This document shows positions 10,271 to 20,624 of a DNA stretch of 64,000 bases, in pieces. Each line of letters begins with the position of its first letter. Positions within the stretch are counted from its first letter, which is position 1. The translations under genes were made by a program, and so were the position numbers. The DNA is taken from contig MU270041.1 of NCBI GenBank assembly GCA_021432635.1, positions 344,133 through 408,132 of the forward strand, in the 5' to 3' direction. Source of the stretch: Thozetella sp. PMI_491 (lineage: Eukaryota > Ascomycota > Sordariomycetes > Chaetosphaeriales > Chaetosphaeriaceae). The notes under the pieces are model-generated. The model did no database searches and was not told the origin of the DNA. It saw nothing but the letters and a program-made list of their open reading frames with translations.

Positions 10271-12950
10271 GGCGGCGGCGGGATGAGGTGCAACTCACGG
10301 CGAAAATTGGGCGGCGACGGCGCGAGAAGTAGCTGGCTTTCTACCACCTCTAGCGGCCGGAAGCTGGTACGCCGCGGGGCTAGAGATGGCAAACGAGGAG
10401 TACTTAAGGTTCTGGGCGCCGGCGACAAAGCCGCCACAATCTAAGTTTAATCAACTGCCCTGGCCCGGCCGCGAGAGGTATGTCTTGGCATGGGTATAGC
10501 TCGCACCTTCCCAATTGACACGACACAGCACAAGCGATGCGACGACCGTGATCACAAGTTCGAACCTCACTCGCTGTGGCGGGTGCAGGAGGGCACATCG
10601 CGGTGCTGTGCCACCTCGCCTCGTGGAAGCGATTTGCGTGGACGCCCTCACCACCACCGTAGTCGCCCTCGGTACCAGAAGCGACTACTGGAGGCGACTG
10701 CCACCTGCGATTCCCGGGACGTCACTCGGGAACAGAGCATGCGGGGAAGCTCCCTCCACCGCTGCGGCACACACGGAACGTGGGCGCTTTGGGGCGCCGG
10801 GCTGCCCCGCGCATGATGTCAGTGACGACGCTGGCGAATGCGAAGCCGCGCGGTTGATTTGGCGAAATGCCTTGGGTCTTGGGGCTTCCTAGAACAGACT
10901 CCTTCAGACCGGGAGGCTCCGAACTCAGGGCCCGGGGGGTTAATATCGACACGTAGCACGGCAGATCTGGGGATTGAAGGCTGGACCCAGGGGTCTGATG
11001 ATCGGCAAGCTCAATTTGAAGCTTCGGTTCTCGTTCACGTCGATGAAACATTACCGCGCCTTTTTACTCTTATTCACATCATAATTACTAGAGAACTTAA
11101 TACTGTCTTAATCAGCCCTTTTCGTGATGCTTTCTCAGCCTGATGTACTCGCAAACTTGGAGTCTACCTCGTAAGACAATACTCCGAATGCAATGGTCGT
11201 AATGCTTTTGTCAGTGTTGATGCAAATCGTCTCTCCCTTGTGAAAATGACGCCTGGAGGCACAGGCGACTTTCTGCTTATCACTGTCTAGGTAACTAAGT
11301 AGCTTGTAGTGTCCGTTTACATCCTGCCGGCCTATTGGCTCCTTGGCTTTCGTTCCTAGTCGTTGCACCTGCGTCCAGTTCTAGAACGATGTTGGCTAGG
11401 ACGATCAGATGTGGCGAGCGTGCGGCTGAACGCTAGCCAATCCCCGTTGGTAGTCGATAAGCCACCGACGGCCGCGTCCGCGTATCAGCAACTTACTAGC
11501 AGTGTTTTTGATACAGTGCATCGTAAGAACTTCTTGAATGTTGTGGCTACGATTGACTGCACTTGATCAGGCTTAAATATCGCTGGTGGGCTCAATTGAC
11601 TGAATTTCGGTGGACAAACTTCGACCAGTTGGTGTGTACCCCTTGATCTTCTTGATCTTCGTCTTGGTGGTGAAAAATGGACTGCTGAGCCGAGACTGCT
11701 CCTACAAATATCACCACCCGTTTGCAACACTAAAGAACATCTATCGATAACATTCACTCATCTCGTTTGCGACCATAACAGCTGCTCACACTTTTTCTCG
11801 AAATCAAGTTCGCAGAAGTCTTACATGATGATCATGACGGAAATTAAGGTAGGTTAGACTTACTTCCTGCTGCATGAGCATGGAAGTCTTTTCGCTTTGC
11901 TATTTAACGTGAGCAAGAGGCTCCTATCTATAGAGAAAGTAATATACTGCAGGCTTGTAGGAATTTTTCCATCCTGTTCGAAAGAGCGTTTAAGCCAGCC
12001 GATTCCTTGGCCCTTAGGTGCAGGAGGGAATCCTTGCCCCAGGGACACAGCTACACCACGTGGACTCGTCACAACATTATTGTGATTCTGAGCATATGGA
12101 TCTTAGCGGATGCACCCATGTCGAATGATGTGGAGAGGCCAAGACAGTTGGGCTGAGGGCCGGGAATCTGGAGCTAGAGGTGTTGATACTCACATTCGGA
12201 GTCGATATTCCTTTCGCGCTAACGAGCATAGAGAACGTGGCATTTACCTGGAAATAACTAAGCCGATGTGTAGATGGATTGGTACTGATAAATTGCCGCG
12301 TCCTCGCGAGATAGCGCGTCCTGAGCCGAGACTACTCCGATACTCTGTCTTCTACTGTGACGACGTTGGAGGGATGGAGGGTTGTTGAGGGGACCTGCAC
12401 CCAAAATACTTCAATGAACCTCTAAGGTAGAACCAGATGCTGTGAGCTGTCCCTATCGAGCTTCATCTCAGGGTGACTGGGAGGGCCGTTTCGATCTGAA
12501 ACAGTTATACACCAAGTTTGCTGCGGTTTGGGACGCCCTCCAAGAGTCGAGTCACCAGATTCGCTTTAGACTTATCGAAATCAAAGTCGCCGTGACGAAG
12601 AGCTACATGCAGAATATTGCGAGCGTCATGAGTCAAGATTGTCGTCTGTGGAAGAGCAATCGCCACTGGCCAAAGCCAAGCAGTTCTCTGTAGCAAGGGA
12701 AATGACCGACGACGATTCCTTAAATGAAAGTTTCTAGCAATGCTAGCAGTACGGTGCACAGTAATGCGAAGGACCCTGGTGTCCAAGGGTCACATGGGCC
12801 AGCCGTATACGCGGCATCCTCTGTATTTCTTCCGGTTTGGTAATTGCTCCTCTACTACGCAATGCATACATCAAGCTCTTCATTAAGGCAGAGCATAGAA
12901 TGGGAATCGCTCGGTCGCAAACATCGCCGTCTACATTCCGCGACTGTCTC
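10271..12950. other. Large gene-poor gap (2.7 kb)
   Basis: No convincing gene was found. Two short minus-strand open frames at 11135-11368 and 11485-11757 have a somewhat protein-like composition (for example VACASRRHFHKGETICINTD), but I could not join them or assign a family. They may be chance or remnants. The left end is the beta-mannosidase promoter. Confidence 0.5.
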
Positions 12951-13844
12951 TCACCCAAAGACGGTGTTGAGCACACCTGCATAGGCATCGTACGAAGACC
13001 CCATCTTCTCAATATCATAGTCATTCCAGTATCCGCCGCCGGCCACAGCGGCCGTTGAGGACCAGTTCGTGAACTTGGTCAGCGCCTGGTCCACCGTGGT
13101 GCTTTGGGAAGGCTTCGCGTCGTTGACCACCCAGACGATCGGGGTGATCTTCATGCCCAAGGAGGTCTGCCAGCTCGCGGGGTTGTTTCCCGCGCCACCG
13201 TCATAGCATTGCAGGTAGACACGGTCGAAGAGGTTGGGGACAGCGGTGTTGAGCTGGGAGGTGACGCTGAGCCAGAAGTTGATGTTGGTATACGGAGCGG
13301 CCGAGTACTTGTACCCCATATCGGCCAACATCAGCCCAAAGGTGACCGTGCTCGAGACGTCATAGACGCCCTCATCGTCGTTGTCGACGCCATCCAGGTT
13401 CCATGCATCCTTGAGGGCCTTGAAGTTCTGGTAGAGCGGCGTATCAGGGCCGGTCCCGTTAGTGTTAACTAGAGTGCGGATATTCTGAAAAGTAGCGTCA
13501 TTCGAGAGGAGCGAGACCTCCACACGTTCAACAGTTGAGTTGCCGGTTTTGAACGACAAGATCTTTTCCGCTAGCGCATCGCCGCCGACGTACGTCCCAT
13601 TAGTGATGACGGGGGCGTCTACAGCTTCCCCAGCGCCTCCGGTCGAGTAGTAGACCAGGTCGCCGTTAGCAAGCACGCCGATCCGGAAGAGGAGCAACGT
13701 GTTGAAGCCAGTGTCTAGGAGACCGGTCGTGTTCGACTGCATCGCATCTTTGAAGAGGAACAGGGCCTTCGCATCCTCCGCATAAGCAAGCGTGGAGGCG
13801 AAGAGCCCGGAAAAAAGGGCGGCTGTGTACAAAGGGCCACGCAT
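12951..13844 (-). CDS. Secreted GH18-like protein (catalytic DGxDxDxE motif)
   Basis: Single exon, 297 residues, with a signal peptide (MRGPLYTAALFSGLFASTLAYA). The strongest mark is LDGVDNDDEGVYD at residues 150-162, a perfect DGxDxDxE (D151, D154, D156, E158), the catalytic signature of glycoside hydrolase family 18. Further barrel-like strands are FDRVYLQCYDGGAGN, ITPIVWVVND and GGGYWNDYDIEK. Chitinase-typical SxGG is not clear, and the protein is shorter than a standard chitinase, so it may be an endo-beta-N-acetylglucosaminidase-like or uncharacterised branch. It would act outside the cell on chitin-type or N-glycan substrates; this is inference from the motif. It lies 770 bp from the repeat-peptide gene, on the same strand and downstream of it. 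Confidence 0.75.
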   Translation of the reverse strand: MRGPLYTAALFSGLFASTLAYAEDAKALFLFKDAMQSNTTGLLDTGFNTLLLFRIGVLANGDLVYYSTGGAGEAVDAPVITNGTYVGGDALAEKILSFKTGNSTVERVEVSLLSNDATFQNIRTLVNTNGTGPDTPLYQNFKALKDAWNLDGVDNDDEGVYDVSSTVTFGLMLADMGYKYSAAPYTNINFWLSVTSQLNTAVPNLFDRVYLQCYDGGAGNNPASWQTSLGMKITPIVWVVNDAKPSQSTTVDQALTKFTNWSSTAAVAGGGYWNDYDIEKMGSSYDAYAGVLNTVFG

Positions 13845-14614
13845 TTCGTCCCACTTTAGAAGATGTGTTTGATGGTGCTGCGCTCTTTTGACAGAGTCCG
13901 ACGGCAGTGCAGGGAGAGAGATGCGAATCGGGGTCGATCTAATCTATATCATGTCTATCCGGCAGCTCTCATGGCTGTCAATCGGCTTCTATGAAGCGCA
14001 TAGCCGTGGGAGCTCCGCTGCCCAGTAAACCAAAGGCGGGGGATCATACAAACACAGGCGGAGGTATACCTGAATAGAGAAGGTAAGTTTCTAGTCATGT
14101 TGCACGGCTGGACCCTCGGACGGCTCCCCACCTTGGGGACCCTGGGGGGCGACTCTATGGTACCCCGACCCCTGTGGCCCAAGCAAGCTAGGCAACGGGG
14201 GCCATAGCCATTCTGGGCACTTGGACGCGTACTTACACGTGAGCGCTCTGACTAAGATTATCAGATCGAGCGATCCATAACGGTGCTAGGCTACGTAACA
14301 TCCGGCTTTTACGTTACTTTCAGGATGGAGGTCGGGATTGCAGCTACAGTATCCTATCTTCAGATAAAGAATGTGATGGCGGTGCCCGTCAACGCGACAA
14401 TTTGGGGACGGGAGATGACGGCCATAGTAAAGATAAATAACAAAGGCACGGCTGTTGCGGAGGCCAATCGAAAAGAACCAAGAGATGAACGAAACGAGCG
14501 GCGCAGGGCAAACGCCCCGGAACAGAAACGTATAATCTCCACCTACATTGAATCAATGAACAGGAGTTGACTGGCCTTGATCCACCTAGACTCGTAGAAA
14601 TGAGCACAGCCATT
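13845..14614. other. Spacer between GH18-like and repeat-peptide genes
   Basis: About 770 bp holding the promoter of the GH18-like gene and the 3' flank of the repeat-peptide gene, which are on the same strand. No other gene is seen. Confidence 0.5.
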
Positions 14615-14952
14615 TCAGTCCGTAGTATCCTCTTTGACACTGTTGTAGCCGCTTCGTCCCCTCTTGTTGTAACCGCTACGGCCATCCGTCTCGACAGCGG
14701 AGGGGTCTTCAAGGCCGTTGTAGCCACTGCGTCCTCGCTTGTTGTATCCACTCCGCCCGTCGGTCTCGATGGCCGAGGGGTCTTCGAGACCATTGTACCC
14801 ACTTCGACCCCTCTTGTTGTAGCCGCTGCGGCCGTCAGTCTCGATGGCAGACTCCTCCACGCCATTGTACCCGCTGCGGCCTCTCTTATTATAACCGCTA
14901 CGGCCGTCGGTCTCGATATCGGACTCCTTAATGCCGTTATAGCCACTCCGGC
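14615..14952 (-). repeat. In-frame 72-75 bp tandem repeat encoding GRSGYN...KR units
   Basis: Unit limits are 14952-14882, 14881-14810, 14809-14735 and 14734-14660, then a partial unit 14659-14615. The hexapeptide GRSGYN occurs nine times without change, yet uses different codons in different copies (for example GGC CGT AGC GGT TAC AAC versus GGG CGG AGT GGA TAC AAC). Confidence 0.9.
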
Positions 14953-15107
14953 CTGTGTTGTTCTTAGCACTGCGCAAGGCAACCTTCAACCTATCTCTTA
15001 CCTCGAGCCACCAGAACGCCGGCCTCAGCGGCAGCTGGAAGGGCAGTCACCTGCCACAGGGCAAGAGCGGCAACGACTGCCTGAAGGATGATGTTCTTAA
15101 GAGCCAT
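14615..15107 (-). CDS. Kex2-processed tandem-repeat peptide precursor (KEP/dikaritin-like)
   Basis: Two exons, 15107-15002 and 14952-14615, give 147 residues. The 49-nt intron (15001-14953) starts GTAAGA and ends ACACAG. Exon 1 encodes a leader and signal peptide, MALKNIILQAVVAALALWQV followed by TALPAAAEA, ending LVAR. Exon 2 encodes four units of 24, 24, 25 and 25 residues, each ending in KR, and a 14-residue tail (GRSGYNSVKEDTTD). Each unit has GRSGYN at its start and again just before KR, with a variable acidic linker between (GIKESDIETD, GVEESAIETD, GLEDPSAIETD, GLEDPSAVETD). Kex2 in the Golgi cuts after KR, so four 22-23-residue peptides are predicted. This is the layout of fungal KEPs and of RiPP precursors such as UstA, PhomA and GigA; the Tyr in the core would suit UstYa-type cyclisation. 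No tailoring gene is seen nearby, so a secreted signal peptide or structural peptide is equally possible. Confidence 0.88.
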
Positions 15108-17330
15108 TTTATTGAGAGAAGAATTGCAAGATGAGCTTTGGAGGATGGTATATATGATCACGAATGGCGTTGGCTTGCTTGCCTTTGGCTACGGTTAACT
15201 CGAGCATACCTAATGAATCGTGGGACCAACACGCCTCTTATATACTCTAAAACCTCTAGAATAGCCTCCTAATAGATGGCACCAGCCTCCACGCATCAGC
15301 AATTATTCGTACTAACGATGCGTGTTACTATGTAGAAGCCATACGGCCTGCTGGCCGATTTTCCGGGCTAGCTTGAAAGCCACTTCGTACCTCGATATAG
15401 CCCTTCCATAGGTTAGTCTAGGGTGATAGGAGGTACCATTGGCCAGCCATGCACGTTGTCACCGCATTTTATTCCCTACTTGTACTTTCGCATCTGCCCA
15501 ACTGACATATCGCTTGTCTGAAGCGAACCAACAGCCACCTCCCTGCATTAGCTCTCTGTCTGGGCATCTCAAGAAGATGCGTCATCCATGAGAAGCAGGT
15601 TCAAAAGTTCTTGGTGTGAATGGAAATGATCAATCATCACAAACATAGCAAAGCTAATACAGCCTCACCGAGCGCGCTGTGTCTGCACGCATGTGGCACA
15701 GGATGGGGATAACGGAGAAGGTTCAAGCGGCGGTGGTGATGACACCACACTCAATCAGCATTGCGCGCCATTCCCACGCACTCGGTAATGGTGGGTGGCA
15801 GACCGGTATCATATGCACTGTCCACGTCGTTGGTTCCGAATCCAAGAGAGACAGCTAGCATACCTGCTTGTCACACCATTCGTTCGGAACCCGACCCAAT
15901 TGGACCCGCGAGGGCTCCGCCTTGTGATACCAAACTAAGTGTAACGGTGCGCCTCAACCTAACTCGCGCCGTGCGGATCAGACCACCGATCGACCATCGC
16001 ATTTGAGATCTTCACGAATCATTCTAGAAGCAGTCACTTACATGCTAGGACTGAGCTGTGGCGCCGAAAGTAGAAAGGCAGCATGCAAAAAGGGTAGCAT
16101 GCGTCGTGCAGTCGAGTTATACATATTTGGAGGATTGATACTATGATCTTCTCAGAGGAGCTAGCATTCACCGGAATTTCTTTTATGGCAGAAGTCAAAC
16201 GGGCAGTAACATCATGTAGCAGCCTCGTTCACAAAAAAACCGGTGAACAATTCCAAACCCCGAGCTGTCGCCGAGCGGGGGCGGCGCAGGGCCCGACTAG
16301 GAAGGGCGCGTGATAGTGGTAGTCTAGGGGCAATAAAGTAGTTGGGAGGCCGTAGGGGTGGTCTAGTGTGAACTGTTGGTTGCCCGTCACAAGAGAGGGT
16401 GTGGCACTGAACGCGATAGTTCGCCGCGGACAAGCCCGGTCAACATTGCCAATTCGGTTCGTTGTGCCGCAAAGGGGAATATGGTGACCGGACTTCGCCC
16501 TTGTGCCCTACCTAGAGTATACCCCCTTCGCTAAAATCCTCGCCCCGTTCCATCCTCTCAAGACATCTGCAGACGGCGAATGCGGCCACCGCAATGGCTC
16601 TTTGAGGTAAAGGGAGGGGCGCGATTCGCCGTAGAACACTTGTTGGTCCCAGATTTTCCTTTTTTGTACATTTTCGGTCAAAATCGGCCCATTATGATCA
16701 CAATTCACTTAAAGTACATCTGTCAACGGTTAGCGGCAGTGCGTCTTGCTCATGAGACATCCTACATGCAGGTTCGTGGACGTCGGCATGATGCACCAGA
16801 ACGAGCAGTCGCGGGTGTGATGGTGTCGCTATTGCCCGATGAAAGCCGCGAGCTGGAATCAGGCTTCCGCGTATTCAAGGCCTAGGCACTTTCCTTATGA
16901 CTGAGCCTTTACCCTAGTCACCATGAGCATTTGTTCGGTTGGACGGAAGAGGAGCCGTGGAATTACCTGGGCTATGGCTGCACTAGCTTGAGGATATGAC
17001 TCAGGAAAGGTAGGTAAGAGGTAGTAAAATATGACCGTGGCACTATAAATTTCCAAGCCAGATATTGGAGGAAGCTGGACTCTTGCTGCGTGGCGCACCG
17101 ATCGACGGCGCAACCATAGAAATCCGGAGGCGCATTGCGGCGGCCGCCTTCTCCACACAATGGTTCGTCACACTGTAATCAACCGTATTTGATAGAATAT
17201 ATACTGAGAAAATATAGAAACATTGATGGCGCACAGCCTTAGCATGTGAGCGCTATATACTGTAGATCCCTTGGGACGAGCTGAAGCAGCGTCTAGATTT
17301 GCCGCTTTCAAACGCCATCCTAGCCTACGC
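15108..17330. other. Gene-poor gap (2.2 kb) upstream of the repeat-peptide gene
   Basis: I looked here for UstYa/DUF3328 motifs (HxxHC), a tyrosinase or a methyltransferase and found none. Only short chance frames are present. Confidence 0.5.
15149..15155 (-). promoter_or_regulatory. Possible TATA box of the repeat-peptide gene
   Basis: A TATATAT run lies 42-48 bp upstream of the ATG at 15107. This is motif and spacing only; the transcription start is unknown. Confidence 0.3.
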
Positions 17331-18408
17331 TTAGACCGACGGCCAACCACCAGACCAGTTAACCGTGTTCCAGCCAAACTGGTACTGGCTGTCGGCAAGG
17401 CCGATGCTTGTATCCGCTGTACTTGTCAGCGCGAGACTGAGATGCAAGGGATGTCAGATTCACTCACCATAGTGGTAATACAGCACGGTGCCGTAGGTCG
17501 GGTCAGCAAAGACTCCCTGGCCGCCGGGACCGTACACCTTGTCGTGGCTCGCCAGCAACGTCGTGCCGCCTCCGGCGGTGCAGCTCTTGCCGCTTGCGTC
17601 CACGTACGGTCCCGAGACGCTCTGACTCCTGCAGACCTTGATGCTGTACTCAGCCCCCTGCGCCGGCTTGGAGGTGTCAAATCCGCAGCATATCCCTGCA
17701 CTGAAGAACAGATAATAGTAGTTCTCGCGGTAGTACACGAAAGCCCCCTCGACAGCATGAGTTCCGGACGAGTTGTACGCGATCTGGTAGCTTGATCCAG
17801 AGGCCTTGGTAGCGTCGCTGCTCATGGCCACCTGGTAGATGTCGCCCCAGAAGGAGCCAAACGTCATGTAGTAGCTGGACCCGGCCTGGATGAGGTTGGG
17901 GTCTATGGCGTTGTAGGCCTTGCCGGCGCTCGATGAGATGCCTGTGCTACCGTGATCGGTCCAAGAACCTGCTTCCATCGTCGAAGAGGTTGCGTATCCG
18001 ATCGCAGAGTCCTGTGAGCCGAACGTGGACACTGCGTAGTACAGGAAGTAGGTGCTGCCAACCAATCGTACATCCGGGGCCTTGAGGGAGTCAGTCACAT
18101 CTTTCGGGCAATAATCGGCCGGATGTTCCTACCCAGAGATCTGTATTGCCGGCCTTGTCGATGATGCTACCGTTGGGGACTACCTTGCCTTGGTAGGTCC
18201 ACGGCCCAGTCAAGGCGCTCGACTTCCAGATGCCGATCTCGCTGCCCGTGTTGAAGCGGAAGTAAGTGCCATCCGACGACCGACGGATCACAGCTGGGTC
18301 GTGGGCCCAGCAATCGCCAGAGCACGCTCCAGGGTTGGCATACGCGTGGACAGTCGCTCCAAAGGAGAGCGCCCAAGCGAGCCCTCGAGCTACGGCGTTG
18401 AGCAGCAT
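17331..18408 (-). CDS. GH43 arabinan endo-1,5-alpha-L-arabinosidase, secreted
   Basis: Exons 18408-18133, 18080-17468 and 17416-17331 give 324 residues, close to the ~320 typical of fungal ABN. Both introns (52 and 51 nt) have CTGAC branch sites. The first splice restores [13 protein letters not shown] and the second [14 protein letters not shown], ending in [16 protein letters not shown], a normal C-terminus of the family. A signal peptide is present. The three GH43 acids are visible: D37 in AHDPAV (base), D152 in AIDPNL (pKa modulator) and E203 in HAVEGAF (acid). The five-bladed propeller enzyme cuts alpha-1,5-arabinan side chains of pectin outside the cell. It fits the surrounding set of secreted plant-wall enzymes. 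Identification is secure. Confidence 0.95.
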
Positions 18409-20624
18409 TACGAATATAGGCGACGTAGGATAAAGTGGTCGACGGTGACTTCCGATCTCAAATGCCTACGGCGCCAGGCGCGGGCACCACATTCTTATAC
18501 AGCGACCAGATGCGGCTTTCTGGTGGGGGATGAAGACCCTGAAACTCATACCATCTCGAAGGCGCCCCGCCCATTGGCGTAGGTTCTCGTGAAGTTGGAG
18601 GCTCCGGGGGGGACCAATCGCCCCCTTCTTCCCCACCACAATTTATCCTCGACGGGCTTATATTCTCCACCAACCAACCGAGTAGCAACCATAATTGTCC
18701 TCCTAGCGTACGGATCTATCCAATCTTAGGATATCATGCTTAGGATTGTAGTGGACTTTTGTCAAAAGCGTATCGAAACCTAGGTGGTCTAGTTACCGAA
18801 CCGGATCCTGGCATTGCCACTGCAGTCAGGAAAGCAATGATGAGGGGCTCCAGTACTGGACATACTTGGGGCGGGCAGCCGGCCGGTAGACAATCTGTAG
18901 CCTGTATCCGGCTGAGTCGTACGCTATATTATGAGCACTGTGGCTACCAGAAAGACGGGACGAAATAAGTCTGTGATGGACTCGCGCATCTCACGAGTGC
19001 ACCAAAGCTATCTTGATTTACCTACCTGCTCAGTCTATGCGAGCCGTTGCCAAGTTCTTGCTAGCGGCATCCGATTCTTGTATGTGTTACTACTCCCCCA
19101 CACTCTTTTACACATCATGCGTTGCTCCCGCATCACCTGCATTTGCCGGATGCTACGCAGCTGGTCAAGAAAGAGTAGTGTATTGCCGCACCAATAGCAC
19201 AAGCGTATCGAGGCAGCATCTGCTCTGGCGTGTAGTGTCTATGGCACGGAGGAACTAGGTGAGGTTAAAGGGATTGAATGATAGAGCGCTCCTTCACTAC
19301 CGAGGCTGGGAGAAAATCCGGGACTCTGCCTCGGTGCGGGTCCCACAGGTAAGGGGCCCATTGTAGAAACCTCGTTCCATTGGATGCTAGGGCTCTTCTA
19401 GTTAAGTTAAAAGGTGCGGCGGAGGTGTAGGGAGAAACAGGTGTCGCGCTCTATTTAAGCCGTTTCGCGAGGCAGAGCTCGTAGAACGCTGGCGGTTATA
19501 TAACGGCTGTTCAGTCCATCCTCACACCGCTCCGGATATCAGGTGGTGAATACCTTAGAAACGTCATCGCTGGCGACGTAGCGCGGCAGGTCTGCGAGAG
19601 TTTAGCTAGTGCTACCTGCTGGTGGCTTAGAGAGTGGGGGTAGATCCCAAACCCCCTGAATCCAGCAAGGAATTCGCCTGTGGACGTGCTAGCAGAAAGG
19701 AGCCACAGTGCCATCCGAAACGCGCCAGGCCGATCTGTCTCCACCGGCTACGAGACCTGTGGTACGAGGAGGTTGCTCGATGTTGGGCAGTGAGAACTGG
19801 TCGTCTCAAATAAAGAGCAGGCGGGGCAGGGTAGCCCAGCAAGCAGTCTGTCACGTTGGAAGCAACCGTTCTTTTGTACTGTTGTTGCCAGAAATGCTCT
19901 GTTGTGCCTCTTTTTCATGGAACTCTTCCCTCTTCGCTGGTAGCGATCGACAGGAACACAATCGCGCGCTTACGTGCGATAACTAGTATCCACCGTCATC
20001 ACCAATGAGATCCCTCAAGACTCGCGACCTCCACTCTCTCCGCGGGCAGACGTGATAGATGACGACGCCTAGCCGTCATTGACTCGGCGCCGGTTCGCAG
20101 CGCGCGGCTTCGCGTCTTGGCAAGCTTGGGCAGGTCCCGAAGACGCGGGTAGATCCACGTTACCAGCGGCGCGGTCCCGTGGCCGCACGGCGACCCTGTG
20201 CACATGCGGAGGTGGGACGCAGATTGCCGCGGCCTGCATGCATTGCAGATTGTATGTACCCCTGGGCAATCAGCCTCAAAAAGGGCAAGTCGTAGTGCTT
20301 TGGGGGTGGTGTGTGCAAGGGGACATGGAGATAAGGCGATCCGATATCTCGCTGGCAGCGACGGGACTAGGCTTGTTCGGTCAGCGTAGGCGCTGTCAGT
20401 ACTCCAGTAGCGCACGACAAGCTACCTATTCTTAGGATAAGTAGGCTGAGGCGATAAGTGAAGCTCCTTCCTCTGTGGATCCCGAGCGAAGCTTAGCTTT
20501 TTTTTTACGGGATGCTCATCTCAGAGTGTCCACCCGTTCCTTCTCGCCCCCTTCACGGGAGACTTCCTTTTCTCTCACCTCCGAGCCGACCTCTAGCGGG
20601 AATGCATCACGGGCTCGTCGCGCA
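18409..20624. other. Gene-poor gap (2.2 kb) between divergent ABN and cutinase genes
   Basis: No gene recognised. It serves as 5' region for the divergently transcribed arabinanase and cutinase-family genes. A 138-codon minus frame at 19999-20415 has no family features and is treated as chance. Confidence 0.5.

Noticed and set aside
14615..15107. Alpha-type mating pheromone precursor
   Set aside because: Known fungal alpha pheromones carry a W-C-rich core with Pro-Gly; GRSGYN has neither Trp nor Cys. The architecture is shared, the core is not.
19999..20415. 138-codon minus-strand frame upstream of the cutinase gene
   Set aside because: No conserved motif; likely chance in a GC-rich stretch.
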